From a virus, in the IMG/VR virus record IMGVR_UViG_3300011420_000012, positions 1 through 46,455 of that record: 46,455 bases of DNA; one strand, given 5' to 3'. Position 1 is the stretch's first letter, and every line of letters begins with the position of its first letter. Shown here in pieces: positions 1 through 6,014 of this stretch. Made by a program: the position numbers and the translations under genes. The notes beneath the pieces were generated by a model. The model had not been told where the DNA came from. It made no database searches and saw only the letters and a list, made by a program, of their open reading frames with translations.

Positions 1-369
1 AATCCCGACGACCTTGACGGTCGCTTTATCGGGCCACTCTGTGCGGAAACTGAGCGAGAAGCCGTGCTGCGAGAGAATCGGCCGGACGCCTTCGACGATG
101 TCCTCGAAGCGCGCGTACTTGCCTTTGTCGGTTTTCCCGCGTTCGACGATGGTTGGAATCTCAGCCGCCATCAGGGCAAATTCGCCGTTGAACGCGGATT
201 CGGCGTTTTTCGCCATGACCCGTTCCTGCATCACAAGCAGGCGTTCCAACTTATCGACCGGCACGTCAGGGCTGAGCGTCATCCGCTCGATCATCTGAAT
301 CAAGCCGCTCTGTTCTGACTGAACAACTGGCGCGGCCGGATCAATCAGGGCCGGTTGCTGGCTTTTCAT
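1..369 (-). CDS. erf: ERF-family single-strand annealing protein, N-terminal part (cut by window start)
   Basis: The ATG at 369 opens 123 codons that run without a stop to base 1. The translated segment has the ERF-family N-terminal pattern: NAESAFNGEFALM around residues 50-62, then a KGKYARFEDI motif (the 'Y-A-x-(F/L)-x-D' ERF signature), then GVRPILSQHGFSLSF. ERF proteins anneal complementary single strands during phage recombination and circularisation. The missing C-terminal half is encoded at the other end of the window (46095-46455), so this is one gene broken by linearisation of a circular map. The start overlaps the stop of the preceding gene by four bases (ATGA, 366-369). The family call is strong and the in vivo role is inferred from the family. 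Confidence 0.9.
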   Translation of the reverse strand, partial: MKSQQPALIDPAAPVVQSEQSGLIQMIERMTLSPDVPVDKLERLLVMQERVMAKNAESAFNGEFALMAAEIPTIVERGKTDKGKYARFEDIVEGVRPILSQHGFSLSFRTEWPDKATVKVVGI

Positions 370-617
370 CGGGCGCCACCTTTCCGGTGGTCCCACTCGT
401 CACCGGTAATCGGATCAAAGTCCGGCACGGTGACAGGATTCGGCGCAGGCGGTTCCGCTTCAAGCGCCTCAAACGCTTCGGTGTCCTTCTCGATCCACTG
501 TTGGCACGCGACACACTGCGGTTCGATCGAATGCGAGCGGGGATCAATCAGCTGTCCGCAGCAGGCCCGCTGACGGACGCCCACGGTGACGGTGAACGGC
601 GGCAGGTAGTGCGTCAT
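366..617 (-). CDS. Hypothetical protein with Cys pairs, upstream of erf
   Basis: This 83-residue protein is coupled by ATGA overlaps to the genes on both sides (614-617 and 366-369). It has a CC pair near residue 19 and a CVAC pair near residue 35, enough for one small zinc-binding site. The C-terminal half is acidic and proline-rich. The position between a small membrane protein and ERF in the early operon suggests an accessory role in early infection. No family was recognised. Confidence 0.75.
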   Translation of the reverse strand: MTHYLPPFTVTVGVRQRACCGQLIDPRSHSIEPQCVACQQWIEKDTEAFEALEAEPPAPNPVTVPDFDPITGDEWDHRKGGAR

Positions 618-865
618 GACGCCTTCCCCTTCACCGCGTGCAGGCGAGGCCGCGCGTCTTGGGTCTTCGCAAGCTCCGCGATCCGCGCCGCTCGCAGTTG
701 GTCGACGCCGAACGTCCCGTCCGCCTTTTGCACCAGCTTCGACGCCTTCGCCCGGCGCAGACAGCCGATGAGTTCCAGCGTCCCGACCACCAGACAGGCA
801 GCAAAGACGATGATCACCGCTGTGAGAAATGTTCCGACCGGTTGCGTTAGAATGTTGTCTGACAT
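614..865 (-). CDS. Small single-pass membrane protein
   Basis: 83 residues. A hydrophobic stretch of about 22 residues (TAVIIVFAACLVVGTLELIG, residues 15-34) predicts one transmembrane helix near the N-terminus. A basic cytoplasmic-type tail with RRAKASK follows. It overlaps the next gene by ATGA at 614-617. It belongs to the leftward early operon between the HTH regulators and ERF. The function is unknown; such early phage membrane proteins often act in exclusion or host takeover, but nothing here proves that. Confidence 0.75.
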   Translation of the reverse strand: MSDNILTQPVGTFLTAVIIVFAACLVVGTLELIGCLRRAKASKLVQKADGTFGVDQLRAARIAELAKTQDARPRLHAVKGKAS

Positions 866-900
866 GTCGTAGGGCGTCCTCGTCGCCCGCGTCGTGTTAG

Positions 901-935
901 GGCTCGCTGTTTACGCAGCGGGCCTGTTTTTATTT
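901..935 (+). terminator. Rho-independent-type terminator reading on the plus strand
   Basis: The arms GGCTCGCTG (901-909) and CAGCGGGCC (916-924) pair over nine positions, one of them a G-T pair. The six-base loop is followed by TGTTTTTATTT (925-935). The T-tract lies only on the plus-strand side, so the hairpin terminates rightward transcription. No plus-strand gene was found upstream of it, and it sits between two minus-strand genes. Confidence 0.6.
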
Positions 936-1070
936 CCGCCCAAACCGCCGGTGCTGCTGCAGCGTCAACCACCCGACGACCGCCAACGTCACGACCCAGA
1001 ACGTGGCGCCAATCACGAGGCAGGCGGCGAAGGCCTTGAGCGCGATCCAGAGCGCGAGATCCAGCGTCAT
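930..1070 (-). CDS. Tiny membrane protein
   Basis: This 46-residue protein starts at the ATG at 1070, which overlaps the stop of the upstream HTH gene (ATGA, 1067-1070). A hydrophobic core (ALWIALKAFAACLVIGATFW, then VVTLAVVGW) fills most of the chain and could form one long or two short membrane helices. The tail is basic (QQHRRFGRK). A longer in-frame extension upstream overlaps the previous gene and looks non-coding. The function is unknown. Confidence 0.6.
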   Translation of the reverse strand: MTLDLALWIALKAFAACLVIGATFWVVTLAVVGWLTLQQHRRFGRK

Positions 1071-1420
1071 GCGATCCGCCGCACCGTGATCACCGTCTGC
1101 ACGTCCACACCGTCTCCAGCTAATTCCGCTAAGGCCAATACCAGCGCCACGCGCAGTACGGGCACCGCGAACACCGCATCCATCTGCGGCCGTTCCGTCC
1201 CAGCAATCCACCGCGCGATTTGTGCTTGATCCCGATCGAGGAGCGCCGCGGCTTCCTTCTGACTCACACCCGCTAAGGCACAGCACCGAGAAATCGCGCG
1301 GCCAATCTGTTCACGCCACGGCGCCTCAACTTTCTTGAGGGCCTTCGCCATCGTCGGGCGAATGCCATCAAGTCTTGTGCGTTGAGTCGCGGTAGGGCGA
1401 TCGGCCAAGGTAGAACCCAT
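1067..1420 (-). CDS. HTH (XRE-like) phage regulator
   Basis: The C-terminal part has a helix-turn-helix pattern: CALAGVSQKEAAALLDRDQAQIARWIAGTE, where GVSQKEAAALL is the first helix and QIARW lies in the recognition helix. RPQMDAVFAV and a hydrophobic helix follow. This architecture is known from small regulators in temperate phages and prophages. The 117-residue form starts at ATG 1420. An internal ATG at 1351 would give 94 residues and matches where the family similarity begins; neither start has a clear Shine-Dalgarno. The AT-rich region just upstream (1421-1646) holds a strong inverted repeat that this or the neighbouring Cro-like protein may bind. Confidence 0.8.
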   Translation of the reverse strand: MGSTLADRPTATQRTRLDGIRPTMAKALKKVEAPWREQIGRAISRCCALAGVSQKEAAALLDRDQAQIARWIAGTERPQMDAVFAVPVLRVALVLALAELAGDGVDVQTVITVRRIA

Positions 1421-1646
1421 GTCAGGCCGCGCGGTGAATGATCGAATCGATTGCTGGTGCCAGCGTCATATGGATGACTCGCGCTGGCCGGTGTGGTATA
1501 AGGAGACTGCCTACCTACTGACTCTGAATCTGATTCTGAATCGGAATCAGATAGTCAATAGAACATACATTATCAGTCCCAAATACTATCCGGCCTATTC
1601 CTGTCCGTTATCTCTGGTTGATGCCCTACATATGTCCGGTTCCGAT
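1421..1646. promoter_or_regulatory. AT-rich non-coding region between two early HTH genes
   Basis: The 226 bases between the Cro-like gene and the next HTH gene are clearly richer in A and T than the rest of the genome and hold no convincing gene. A plus-strand open frame over it (1419-1745) runs antisense into the Cro-like gene and lacks protein-like composition. The main structure is the repeat at 1519-1557. I could not fix a promoter here with confidence. Confidence 0.5.
1519..1557. repeat. Nested inverted repeat with iterated GAATC/GATTC, probable operator
   Basis: The arms ATCTGATTC (1528-1536) and GAATCAGAT (1544-1552) are perfect 9-base inverted repeats around a 7-base loop. An outer TGACT (1519-1523) pairs with AGTCA (1553-1557). 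The pentamer GAATC or its complement occurs four times in about 25 bases. This geometry suits a dimeric or cooperative repressor site upstream of the HTH gene at 1067-1420. There is no T-tract beside it, so a terminator is less likely. Confidence 0.55.
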
Positions 1647-1859
1647 TCACGCCGCGATCCCCAGCAAGACATCCAACGGCACACCCGTCCGTTCTCGGAG
1701 ACGCTTCGCCAAGGGCGGTCTGGGCGTCTGTGTGCCGCGCTCTAGTTTCGAGTAGTACGCCTGCGTAATGCCCAGAAACTCGGCCGCGGCACGTTGGTTG
1801 AGGCCGCGATCGGCCCGCCACGCGGCGAGGCTGCTGTGTGGCTGCACTTTGTGCGTCAT
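1647..1859 (-). CDS. Cro-like HTH repressor, first gene of the early operon
   Basis: 70 residues from the ATG at 1859. A single XRE-type helix-turn-helix fills the protein: LAAWRADRGLNQRAAAEFLG, then ITQAYYSKLERGTQTPRPPL, then a final helix. No second domain is present, as in Cro-type phage regulators. It is divergent from the CI-like gene at 1992, and a sigma70-like promoter (1877-1905) lies directly upstream, so this should be the first early leftward gene. The overlapping near-palindromes suggest autoregulation or repression by the divergent regulator. Confidence 0.85.
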   Translation of the reverse strand: MTHKVQPHSSLAAWRADRGLNQRAAAEFLGITQAYYSKLERGTQTPRPPLAKRLRERTGVPLDVLLGIAA

Positions 1860-1943
1860 TGGAGTCAACGTGGTAGAAGATAGTCCAACATGGAGTCAGT
1901 GTCAAGCCCCTGTGCAATATTTATTTCCTATGGACTGAGTCCA
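1860..1943. promoter_or_regulatory. Operator cluster of the divergent repressor region
   Basis: Three related sites are visible. TGGAGTCA occurs at 1860-1867 and again at 1891-1898. AGTCCA-ACA-TGGAGT (1882-1896) is a near-palindrome with one mismatched position. TGGACTGAGTCCA (1931-1943) is a perfect palindrome. The half-site TGGA(C/G)T is shared by all. This is the layout expected for binding of a CI/Cro-type pair between divergent genes. Which protein binds which site cannot be told from sequence. Confidence 0.6.
1877..1905 (-). promoter_or_regulatory. Early leftward promoter (TTGACA-17-TATCTT)
   Basis: On the minus strand a perfect -35 box TTGACA (1905-1900) is separated by 17 bases from the -10 box TATCTT (1882-1877). 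The Cro-like ATG begins 18 bases past the -10 box. An operator-like near-palindrome (1882-1896) fills the spacer, so a bound repressor would block RNA polymerase. Confidence 0.75.
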
Positions 1944-1991
1944 CAACCGAAGCCGTTGCGGACTCTAGGGTTAGCCAGTAGCATCAGCGCC

Positions 1992-2408
1992 ATGACGCCA
2001 GCCGAACGCGCTCGTCAGCGAATCCGGGAGGAAATGTCCGAACGGCATCTCAGCCAGCGCGATCTGGCCGATGAGATCAGTAAACGCACACGCGAGCAAT
2101 GGACCCAATCAAAAATCGGGAAACTCCTGACCGGCTACACGGAACTGGGCGTGAATGAGCTCGCGCAACTGGCTGACGCCGTGGGGATTTCGATGGCTGA
2201 AACCGTCAGGGACCGGGGGATGGAGTTCTACGCGGAAGCCACGCCGACCGAGCTCCGCATTCTCGCCCACCTAAAGCGGTATCCAGAACTCTTGCAGGCC
2301 GTGCTGGTGATCCTTCGGCTCGGTGTCTCACAATCGGACCAGAGCGGCCCAAAACCGCGTAGGAGAGGCCGCCCGAAGCAATCAGAACTGGCCAAAAAAC
2401 GTGCGTAG
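1992..2408 (+). CDS. CI-like HTH repressor with basic, AT-hook-like tail
   Basis: 138 residues from the ATG at 1992. Residues 1-75 form an XRE-type helix-turn-helix: ERHLSQRDLADEISKRT, a turn, then WTQSKIGKLLTGYTEL. After a short helical region (ATPTELRILAHLKRYPELLQ) the C-terminus is strongly basic and contains RRRGRPKQ, which resembles an AT-hook. No LexA-type peptidase domain is present, so any switching would not use RecA-stimulated self-cleavage. It is divergent from the Cro-like gene and faces the operator cluster. It is the best candidate for the immunity or latency repressor. Confidence 0.8.
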   Translation: MTPAERARQRIREEMSERHLSQRDLADEISKRTREQWTQSKIGKLLTGYTELGVNELAQLADAVGISMAETVRDRGMEFYAEATPTELRILAHLKRYPELLQAVLVILRLGVSQSDQSGPKPRRRGRPKQSELAKKRA

Positions 2409-2441
2409 TGGAGTGGTCCAGGTATTGCTGAGTCTGATGGC

Positions 2442-2642
2442 ATGCGACGCGCGCCGGTGTTGCCGTTCTACCCGGCGCACCTCTCTCTCGGCGACAAACT
2501 GCAGCGGCTTGCCAACTGCTCGCCCGAGATGCTCAAGGCCCTTGAGGTGCTCGTGGATTACGCCTATCGCAGCACATGGCCCTACCCTATCGATCCGCTC
2601 AAGCAGGGACGCCAGAGACGCCGTCGGACAGAACCCCCTTGA
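2442..2642 (+). CDS. Small hypothetical protein of the repressor operon
   Basis: 66 residues on the plus strand, 33 bases after the repressor gene. The middle segment (LGDKLQRLANCSPEMLKALE, then VLVDYAYRS) is a plausible pair of amphipathic helices, and the end is basic (GRQRRRRTEPP). There is no clear ribosome binding site before the ATG at 2442. It resembles small downstream partners of phage and prophage repressors in its position only. The function is unknown. Confidence 0.6.
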   Translation: MRRAPVLPFYPAHLSLGDKLQRLANCSPEMLKALEVLVDYAYRSTWPYPIDPLKQGRQRRRRTEPP

Positions 2643-2664
2643 CGACGCGTGTAGACTGCACCGT

Positions 2665-2862
2665 ATGCCTGATCGTACCCCGTTCCGACTCAAACAATAC
2701 GATGCCGATCCCGATCAGTTCGATCTGATCGCGACCGACCCGCCCGCGACCCTGCGCGTTCACCGCCGCGATCTCGATCCGCTCGTCGCCCTCTTGGTCC
2801 ATGTCCAGCGCCAACTGCGGACCGAAGCGGTCCCCGCCGTTACACCGCGCGCCGCCGCCTAA
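2665..2862 (+). CDS. Small hypothetical protein, last gene of the plus-strand operon
   Basis: 65 residues from the ATG at 2665, rich in D, P and R (MPDRTPFRLKQYDADPDQ at the start). It ends with TAA at 2860-2862, which overlaps the TAG (2859-2861) of the convergent late gene on the other strand, so the two operons meet tail to tail with no spacer. No domain was recognised. The predicted protein has a natural composition, with a compact core of DLIATDPP, VHRRDLDPLVALL. Confidence 0.6.
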   Translation: MPDRTPFRLKQYDADPDQFDLIATDPPATLRVHRRDLDPLVALLVHVQRQLRTEAVPAVTPRAAA

Positions 2863-3059
2863 TCCTCCGGCCGGATGTGGATCTGGCGCAGGAAGGCTTG
2901 ATCGTCCACGCTCAGTGTCGTGAGGCTGTTGTATTTCGGCGCGAACGTGGTCCAATCGGTCGGCTCGTGACATTCCGGGCAGATGTCCAGGATTTCGCCA
3001 TTCGGCGTATAGGGTCTCCCACACGTCGGCCGCTTGCAATAGAGGGTAAGCGTCGGCAT
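2859..3059 (-). CDS. Zinc-ribbon small protein, last late gene
   Basis: 66 residues. Two Cys pairs, C-x4-C (CKRPTCGRPY) near the start and C-x2-C (CPECHE) about 18 residues later, form a classical zinc ribbon. The ATG at 3059 overlaps the stop of the metalloprotease gene (TGATG). It is the last gene of the leftward late operon. Zinc ribbons of this size in phages are often nucleic-acid or protein adaptors; no specific role can be assigned. Confidence 0.75.
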   Translation of the reverse strand: MPTLTLYCKRPTCGRPYTPNGEILDICPECHEPTDWTTFAPKYNSLTTLSVDDQAFLRQIHIRPED

Positions 3060-3805
3060 CACGGCACAATCGGATCCACGCAGGCAAACCGGCCTTTTTT
3101 CTTGCACGGATGCGGGATGCAATCCTCATCGATGAGCCCATCGCCGTCGTTGTCCAGCCCGTCACCGCAGACTTCGACGACCGGCACGACGACCGGGTTC
3201 ACGCCGTAGAGACTCCGCGCGCCGTCGATGTCGTCCTGATCCAGCGTCCGAACCTGATCGCAGAAGCCGAAATTGGCTTTCATCGTCGCGGTGTCCACGG
3301 TACTGTGACCCAAGCCGAGGATGTGCCCGAATTCATGCGTGGCAAAATCTTGCAAGTAGATCCCGCCACTACAGGGCACGCCGGATTGCAGGACGGGATA
3401 CACGCCGTCGCGGATAAACATGTCCGCTTCCACGAGAAAGCCCGTGTTGTCGTACCACCAGTAGACGTTCCCGCCCGAGCAGTTGCCGGCATCATCACAG
3501 GGGGCGAGTTCGATCACGTTCACATTGTCCCGTGAGCCGGGCTCATACAAGCTGGTAATCCCCGAGCGGCGCGTCGTCAGCCCTTGAAACGTGAAGTGCA
3601 GCGGGATGCCCGCCTGCTCCGGCCAGTTGTTCGCGGCTTGGATCAACTCCGCCACCGCCTGCTCGGGTGTCATCTGCGCGCTCATCTGCGAGACGTTGAC
3701 GTAGAACGGCACCTCCAGCAGCGCCCACCGATGGCCGAAGAGGGTGTACGCCTCAGAGACGACGCCGATCGCGAGTAGGACGGTGACGAGGATGAGGCGA
3801 CGCAT
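3059..3805 (-). CDS. Secreted matrixin-type zinc metalloprotease
   Basis: 248 residues from the ATG at 3805, preceded by a perfect AGGAGG. Residues 1-20 are a Sec signal peptide (MRRLILVTVLLAIGVVSEA, cut before Y). The catalytic motif HEFGHILGLGHS (residues 157-168) matches the metzincin HExxHxxGxxH with the matrixin-like Ser after the third His. A Met-turn candidate (ATMKA, Met175) follows about 18 residues after the first His. The C-terminus has CGDGLDNDGDGLIDEDC, a calcium-binding type-3-repeat/MopE-like motif used in secreted bacterial proteins. There is no long propeptide or cysteine switch, as in many bacterial relatives. It should be exported and cleave extracellular protein. It lies after the lysis genes in the late operon, where morons are often found. 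The substrate is unknown. Confidence 0.9.
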   Translation of the reverse strand: MRRLILVTVLLAIGVVSEAYTLFGHRWALLEVPFYVNVSQMSAQMTPEQAVAELIQAANNWPEQAGIPLHFTFQGLTTRRSGITSLYEPGSRDNVNVIELAPCDDAGNCSGGNVYWWYDNTGFLVEADMFIRDGVYPVLQSGVPCSGGIYLQDFATHEFGHILGLGHSTVDTATMKANFGFCDQVRTLDQDDIDGARSLYGVNPVVVPVVEVCGDGLDNDGDGLIDEDCIPHPCKKKGRFACVDPIVP

Positions 3806-3815
3806 GTAACCTCCT

Positions 3816-3968
3816 TCAGCTCCCTGGATGGCGCAAGGCTTCACGCAGTTGCGGCACGGTCGGCAAATGGCCCGTAAATTGAAGCCACTCCGCCACCAGA
3901 AACAGGATCAGGGACAGCAACTGATCGTCTGGTTGGGTCGCCGCGGACCAATTCGACGGCTCAGGCAT
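3816..3968 (-). CDS. 50-residue protein with hydrophobic segment, lysis region
   Basis: This frame, found by reading the gap between the holin-like gene and the protease, starts at ATG 3968, overlaps the previous stop by eight bases, and ends at TGA 3816-3818 just before the protease ribosome site. The sequence has an acidic start (QPDDQ), a short hydrophobic helix (LLSLILFLVAEWLQF, residues 17-31) and a basic amphipathic end. Its tight fit between neighbours supports translation. It could be a small lysis accessory; no family was recognised. Confidence 0.55.
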   Translation of the reverse strand: MPEPSNWSAATQPDDQLLSLILFLVAEWLQFTGHLPTVPQLREALRHPGS

Positions 3969-4281
3969 CGGGCGTGGCGTTGTTCACGAGATTCACGGCG
4001 CCGATCACCGTCGTGATCGCCGAGTCCGCCACCACGGCCGCCTCGGTCGGATTGATCACGACCTTGCCTTTCGACGCCGCATTCACCCCCGCCGCGCCGG
4101 CTTTCACCAACTCGAGCGCCGCCGCTTTCTTCTGAGCCCCAGAGGCGCCAGGGATCTTTTCCGCTTCCGCAATCGCCGACACGATGATCGGGGCGAGGAT
4201 CGGGCCGATGCCCGGCACCGCCACGGCGATGATGATCGGCCCGATATGCTTGAGGATCGATAACCAACGGGGTAACGCCAT
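3961..4281 (-). CDS. Holin-like small membrane protein
   Basis: 106 residues from the ATG at 4281, with GAAGGAG six bases upstream. One long hydrophobic stretch (residues 12-36: IGPIIIAVAVPGIGPILAP, then IIVSAIAEA) with glycine and proline kinks predicts a membrane helix or hairpin. An Ala-rich amphipathic region follows (QKKAAALELVKAGAAGV). It clusters with a SleB-type hydrolase, which fits a role as holin or pinholin. Several other small membrane proteins nearby are rivals for that role, so the name is tentative. Confidence 0.65.
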   Translation of the reverse strand: MALPRWLSILKHIGPIIIAVAVPGIGPILAPIIVSAIAEAEKIPGASGAQKKAAALELVKAGAAGVNAASKGKVVINPTEAAVVADSAITTVIGAVNLVNNATPDA

Positions 4282-4291
4282 ACACACTCCT

Positions 4292-4471
4292 TCAGAAAAA
4301 TAAATGGCCGCCTAACAGCCCCATGAGCAACCCGGCGATGAACGGCACCCAGCGCGTCCGCGTGGCCCCCTTCCAAATCCATTCCGAAATCGTCGGGGCC
4401 TTGTGCGTGATCGCGGCAACCACTTCATAGAGCAGCACTAAGCCGATCCCGACGTAGAGGATCCAGATCAT
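4292..4471 (-). CDS. 59-residue two-helix membrane protein
   Basis: Read from the gap between 4281 and 4542: the ATG at 4471 overlaps the stop of a tiny upstream frame (ATGA) and the frame ends with TGA at 4292-4294. Helix one is WILYVGIGLVLLYEVVAAI, helix two is VPFIAGLLMGLLGGHLFF, joined by a polar linker (THKAPTISEWIWKGATRTR). The TISEWIW...PF..G.L.GHLF pattern recurs in small membrane proteins of many phages. It may be a holin or antiholin component. Confidence 0.7.
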   Translation of the reverse strand: MIWILYVGIGLVLLYEVVAAITHKAPTISEWIWKGATRTRWVPFIAGLLMGLLGGHLFF

Positions 4472-4542
4472 CGCTTCACCAGCGACAGCAACTCATGGAG
4501 CGCCGCCACCAACGCAAACCACCGCGATTCGAAGAAATCCAT
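4468..4542 (-). CDS. Possible 24-residue leader or micro-protein
   Basis: A 25-codon frame starts with the ATG at 4542 inside the stop of the preceding gene (TGATG) and ends with a stop overlapping the next start (ATGA, 4468-4471). The peptide is amphipathic: MDFFESRW, then FALVAALHELLSLVKR. Exact fit at both ends suggests at least translational relay between 4542-4943 and 4292-4471. Whether the peptide itself has a role is unknown. Confidence 0.4.
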   Translation of the reverse strand: MDFFESRWFALVAALHELLSLVKR

Positions 4543-4943
4543 CAGACACTTCCCGTCAACAGTGGGTACTTCTGTTGCAGCCGCGTGAACACGACGCCGA
4601 TGTCTTTCAGCAACGAGCCCACGGCCGGCACGAGGGCAATGAGGCAGCCGGTTTGGAACAGGTGGAAGAAGTCCGCCGCCTGGATGGCCGCGATAACCGG
4701 ATCGCTGGACGCGGGCAGCATCTTCGGCGCGAGAAAGCCGTTCAGCGTGAAGAAATACATATACCCGAACCGGACGGCGAGGGCGCGGGTCGGGCTAAAC
4801 GCTTGCACGATGAAGTCCGGCATATGCGCGCCTTCGGTCTTCGCCTCCGTCGTGGAGGGCAATCGGCTCGCATCGCCGGTGGTAATGACCGTCACGACCA
4901 CCGGATCAACCGAACGACTTTCTGTGGTTTTTTCGTCGGGCAC
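4542..4943 (-). CDS. Membrane protein of the lysis region
   Basis: 133 residues from a GTG at 4943 that follows AAAGGAGC at good spacing. The first 50 residues are polar and Thr-rich (TTESRSVDPVVVTVITTG). The second half has two hydrophobic stretches, one around FGYMYFFTLNGFLAPKML and one around FHLFQTGCLIALVPAVGSLL. It lies between the GH-like gene and two tiny membrane proteins. It may be part of the lysis machinery; no family was recognised. Confidence 0.7.
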   Translation of the reverse strand: MPDEKTTESRSVDPVVVTVITTGDASRLPSTTEAKTEGAHMPDFIVQAFSPTRALAVRFGYMYFFTLNGFLAPKMLPASSDPVIAAIQAADFFHLFQTGCLIALVPAVGSLLKDIGVVFTRLQQKYPLLTGSV

Positions 4944-4958
4944 GTTCGCTCCTTTGGG

Positions 4959-6014
4959 TTACGCCTGCAGTTCCTCGAAAAAGACTCGTACGCAGGCCTC
5001 GACGTGCGACGGCCACGGCAGGCTATAGACGCCTTCCTCTGTGTGTGCGAGGCCGCCATTGGCGACCTTGGCGTGCTTCGCCATCAAGCGCATCCAGTCG
5101 TGATTGAACCCGTGCTGATGCGGTTTGATCCCTTCCTCCGGAAACATCGGCACGAACGGCCACGACTCGTTATCGAGGAACACATACGGGTCGTAGTTCG
5201 TCGCGCCTTTCGGCGTCGGGTAATCGCGCCGCGCGTGATAGACGACGAAGTCCCACCACGGTTCAGGGGGGCGTTCATCCGTGAGGAAGCTCCCGCGTGA
5301 ACTGAGCAGGCCGAAAGGTTTCGGGAACGCGTCTGGGTTCACCCCGCCCCACTGGCCGTGATTCATCTCGTTGCCGAGATCGAGTAAGACGAAAGACGCA
5401 TACGGGCGCAGCAGCTCTTGGGAGTACTGCCAGAATTCCAGTTGGTGCTGTTGCGAGGGCATCATTTGTTTCGCACCGGCGAAGACACACCAGAGCAGCA
5501 CCAGGCCCGCGTCACTGAACAGATCCGCCGTGCGTGTCACGATGTCGGCGTAGGCGGGTGTCATCGACGGCAGGAAGCCGGCGCCTTCGTGCATCCCCAG
5601 CACGCGCCCGAGATTCGCGCCTGCGGCTTTGCGCTGCTCGAGCACGGGGCGTACGTCGTCACCCTTCGCCACGCGTGCTGCCAGTTGCAGTTCCGTGGAA
5701 CCTTTGACCAGCCAGCGTTGACCGTTGCGGACAAACTGATCGCCCTGAATCGACAACGGGCCAGCCGTGGCCACCGGCACGAGATGGACTTCGGGCAGCC
5801 AGTCCTCCAGCACGACGCTATCGTTCACGGGCGCGAAGCCTTCCGCCGTGACCCACCGCTCCGCGCCCCCAACGCTATTCGTCGTAAATTCGAGAATGTC
5901 GTCGTGGTAGAACCCAGCGACCAGGCCGCTGTTGTCGTACGGCCGCAACATGACATTGGCGAGCAGGACCGGGACCGACTGCGGATCACGCACAATCAGG
6001 CGAATCGTTCTCAT
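4959..6014 (-). CDS. Glycoside-hydrolase-like TIM-barrel protein
   Basis: 351 residues from ATG 6014, which overlaps the stop of the SleB gene (ATGA, 6011-6014). Residues 1-80 look like a small beta-domain. The rest resembles the clan GH-A barrel: RNGQRWLVKGSTELQL, a strand ending in LLWCVFAG, then LLDLGNEMNHG, where Glu216 sits as the acid/base Glu of 'NEP'-like motifs. GGLAHTEEG near residue 320 offers Glu326 or Glu327 as nucleophile. There is no signal peptide. It could cleave a surface polysaccharide or cell-wall glycan in or around lysis, or be carried in the virion. The family assignment is by pattern only. Confidence 0.65.
   Translation of the reverse strand: MRTIRLIVRDPQSVPVLLANVMLRPYDNSGLVAGFYHDDILEFTTNSVGGAERWVTAEGFAPVNDSVVLEDWLPEVHLVPVATAGPLSIQGDQFVRNGQRWLVKGSTELQLAARVAKGDDVRPVLEQRKAAGANLGRVLGMHEGAGFLPSMTPAYADIVTRTADLFSDAGLVLLWCVFAGAKQMMPSQQHQLEFWQYSQELLRPYASFVLLDLGNEMNHGQWGGVNPDAFPKPFGLLSSRGSFLTDERPPEPWWDFVVYHARRDYPTPKGATNYDPYVFLDNESWPFVPMFPEEGIKPHQHGFNHDWMRLMAKHAKVANGGLAHTEEGVYSLPWPSHVEACVRVFFEELQA

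Noticed and set aside
1419-1745. Plus-strand open frame over the region between the two early HTH genes
   Set aside because: It runs antisense into the Cro-like gene, lacks a ribosome site, and its composition is not protein-like.
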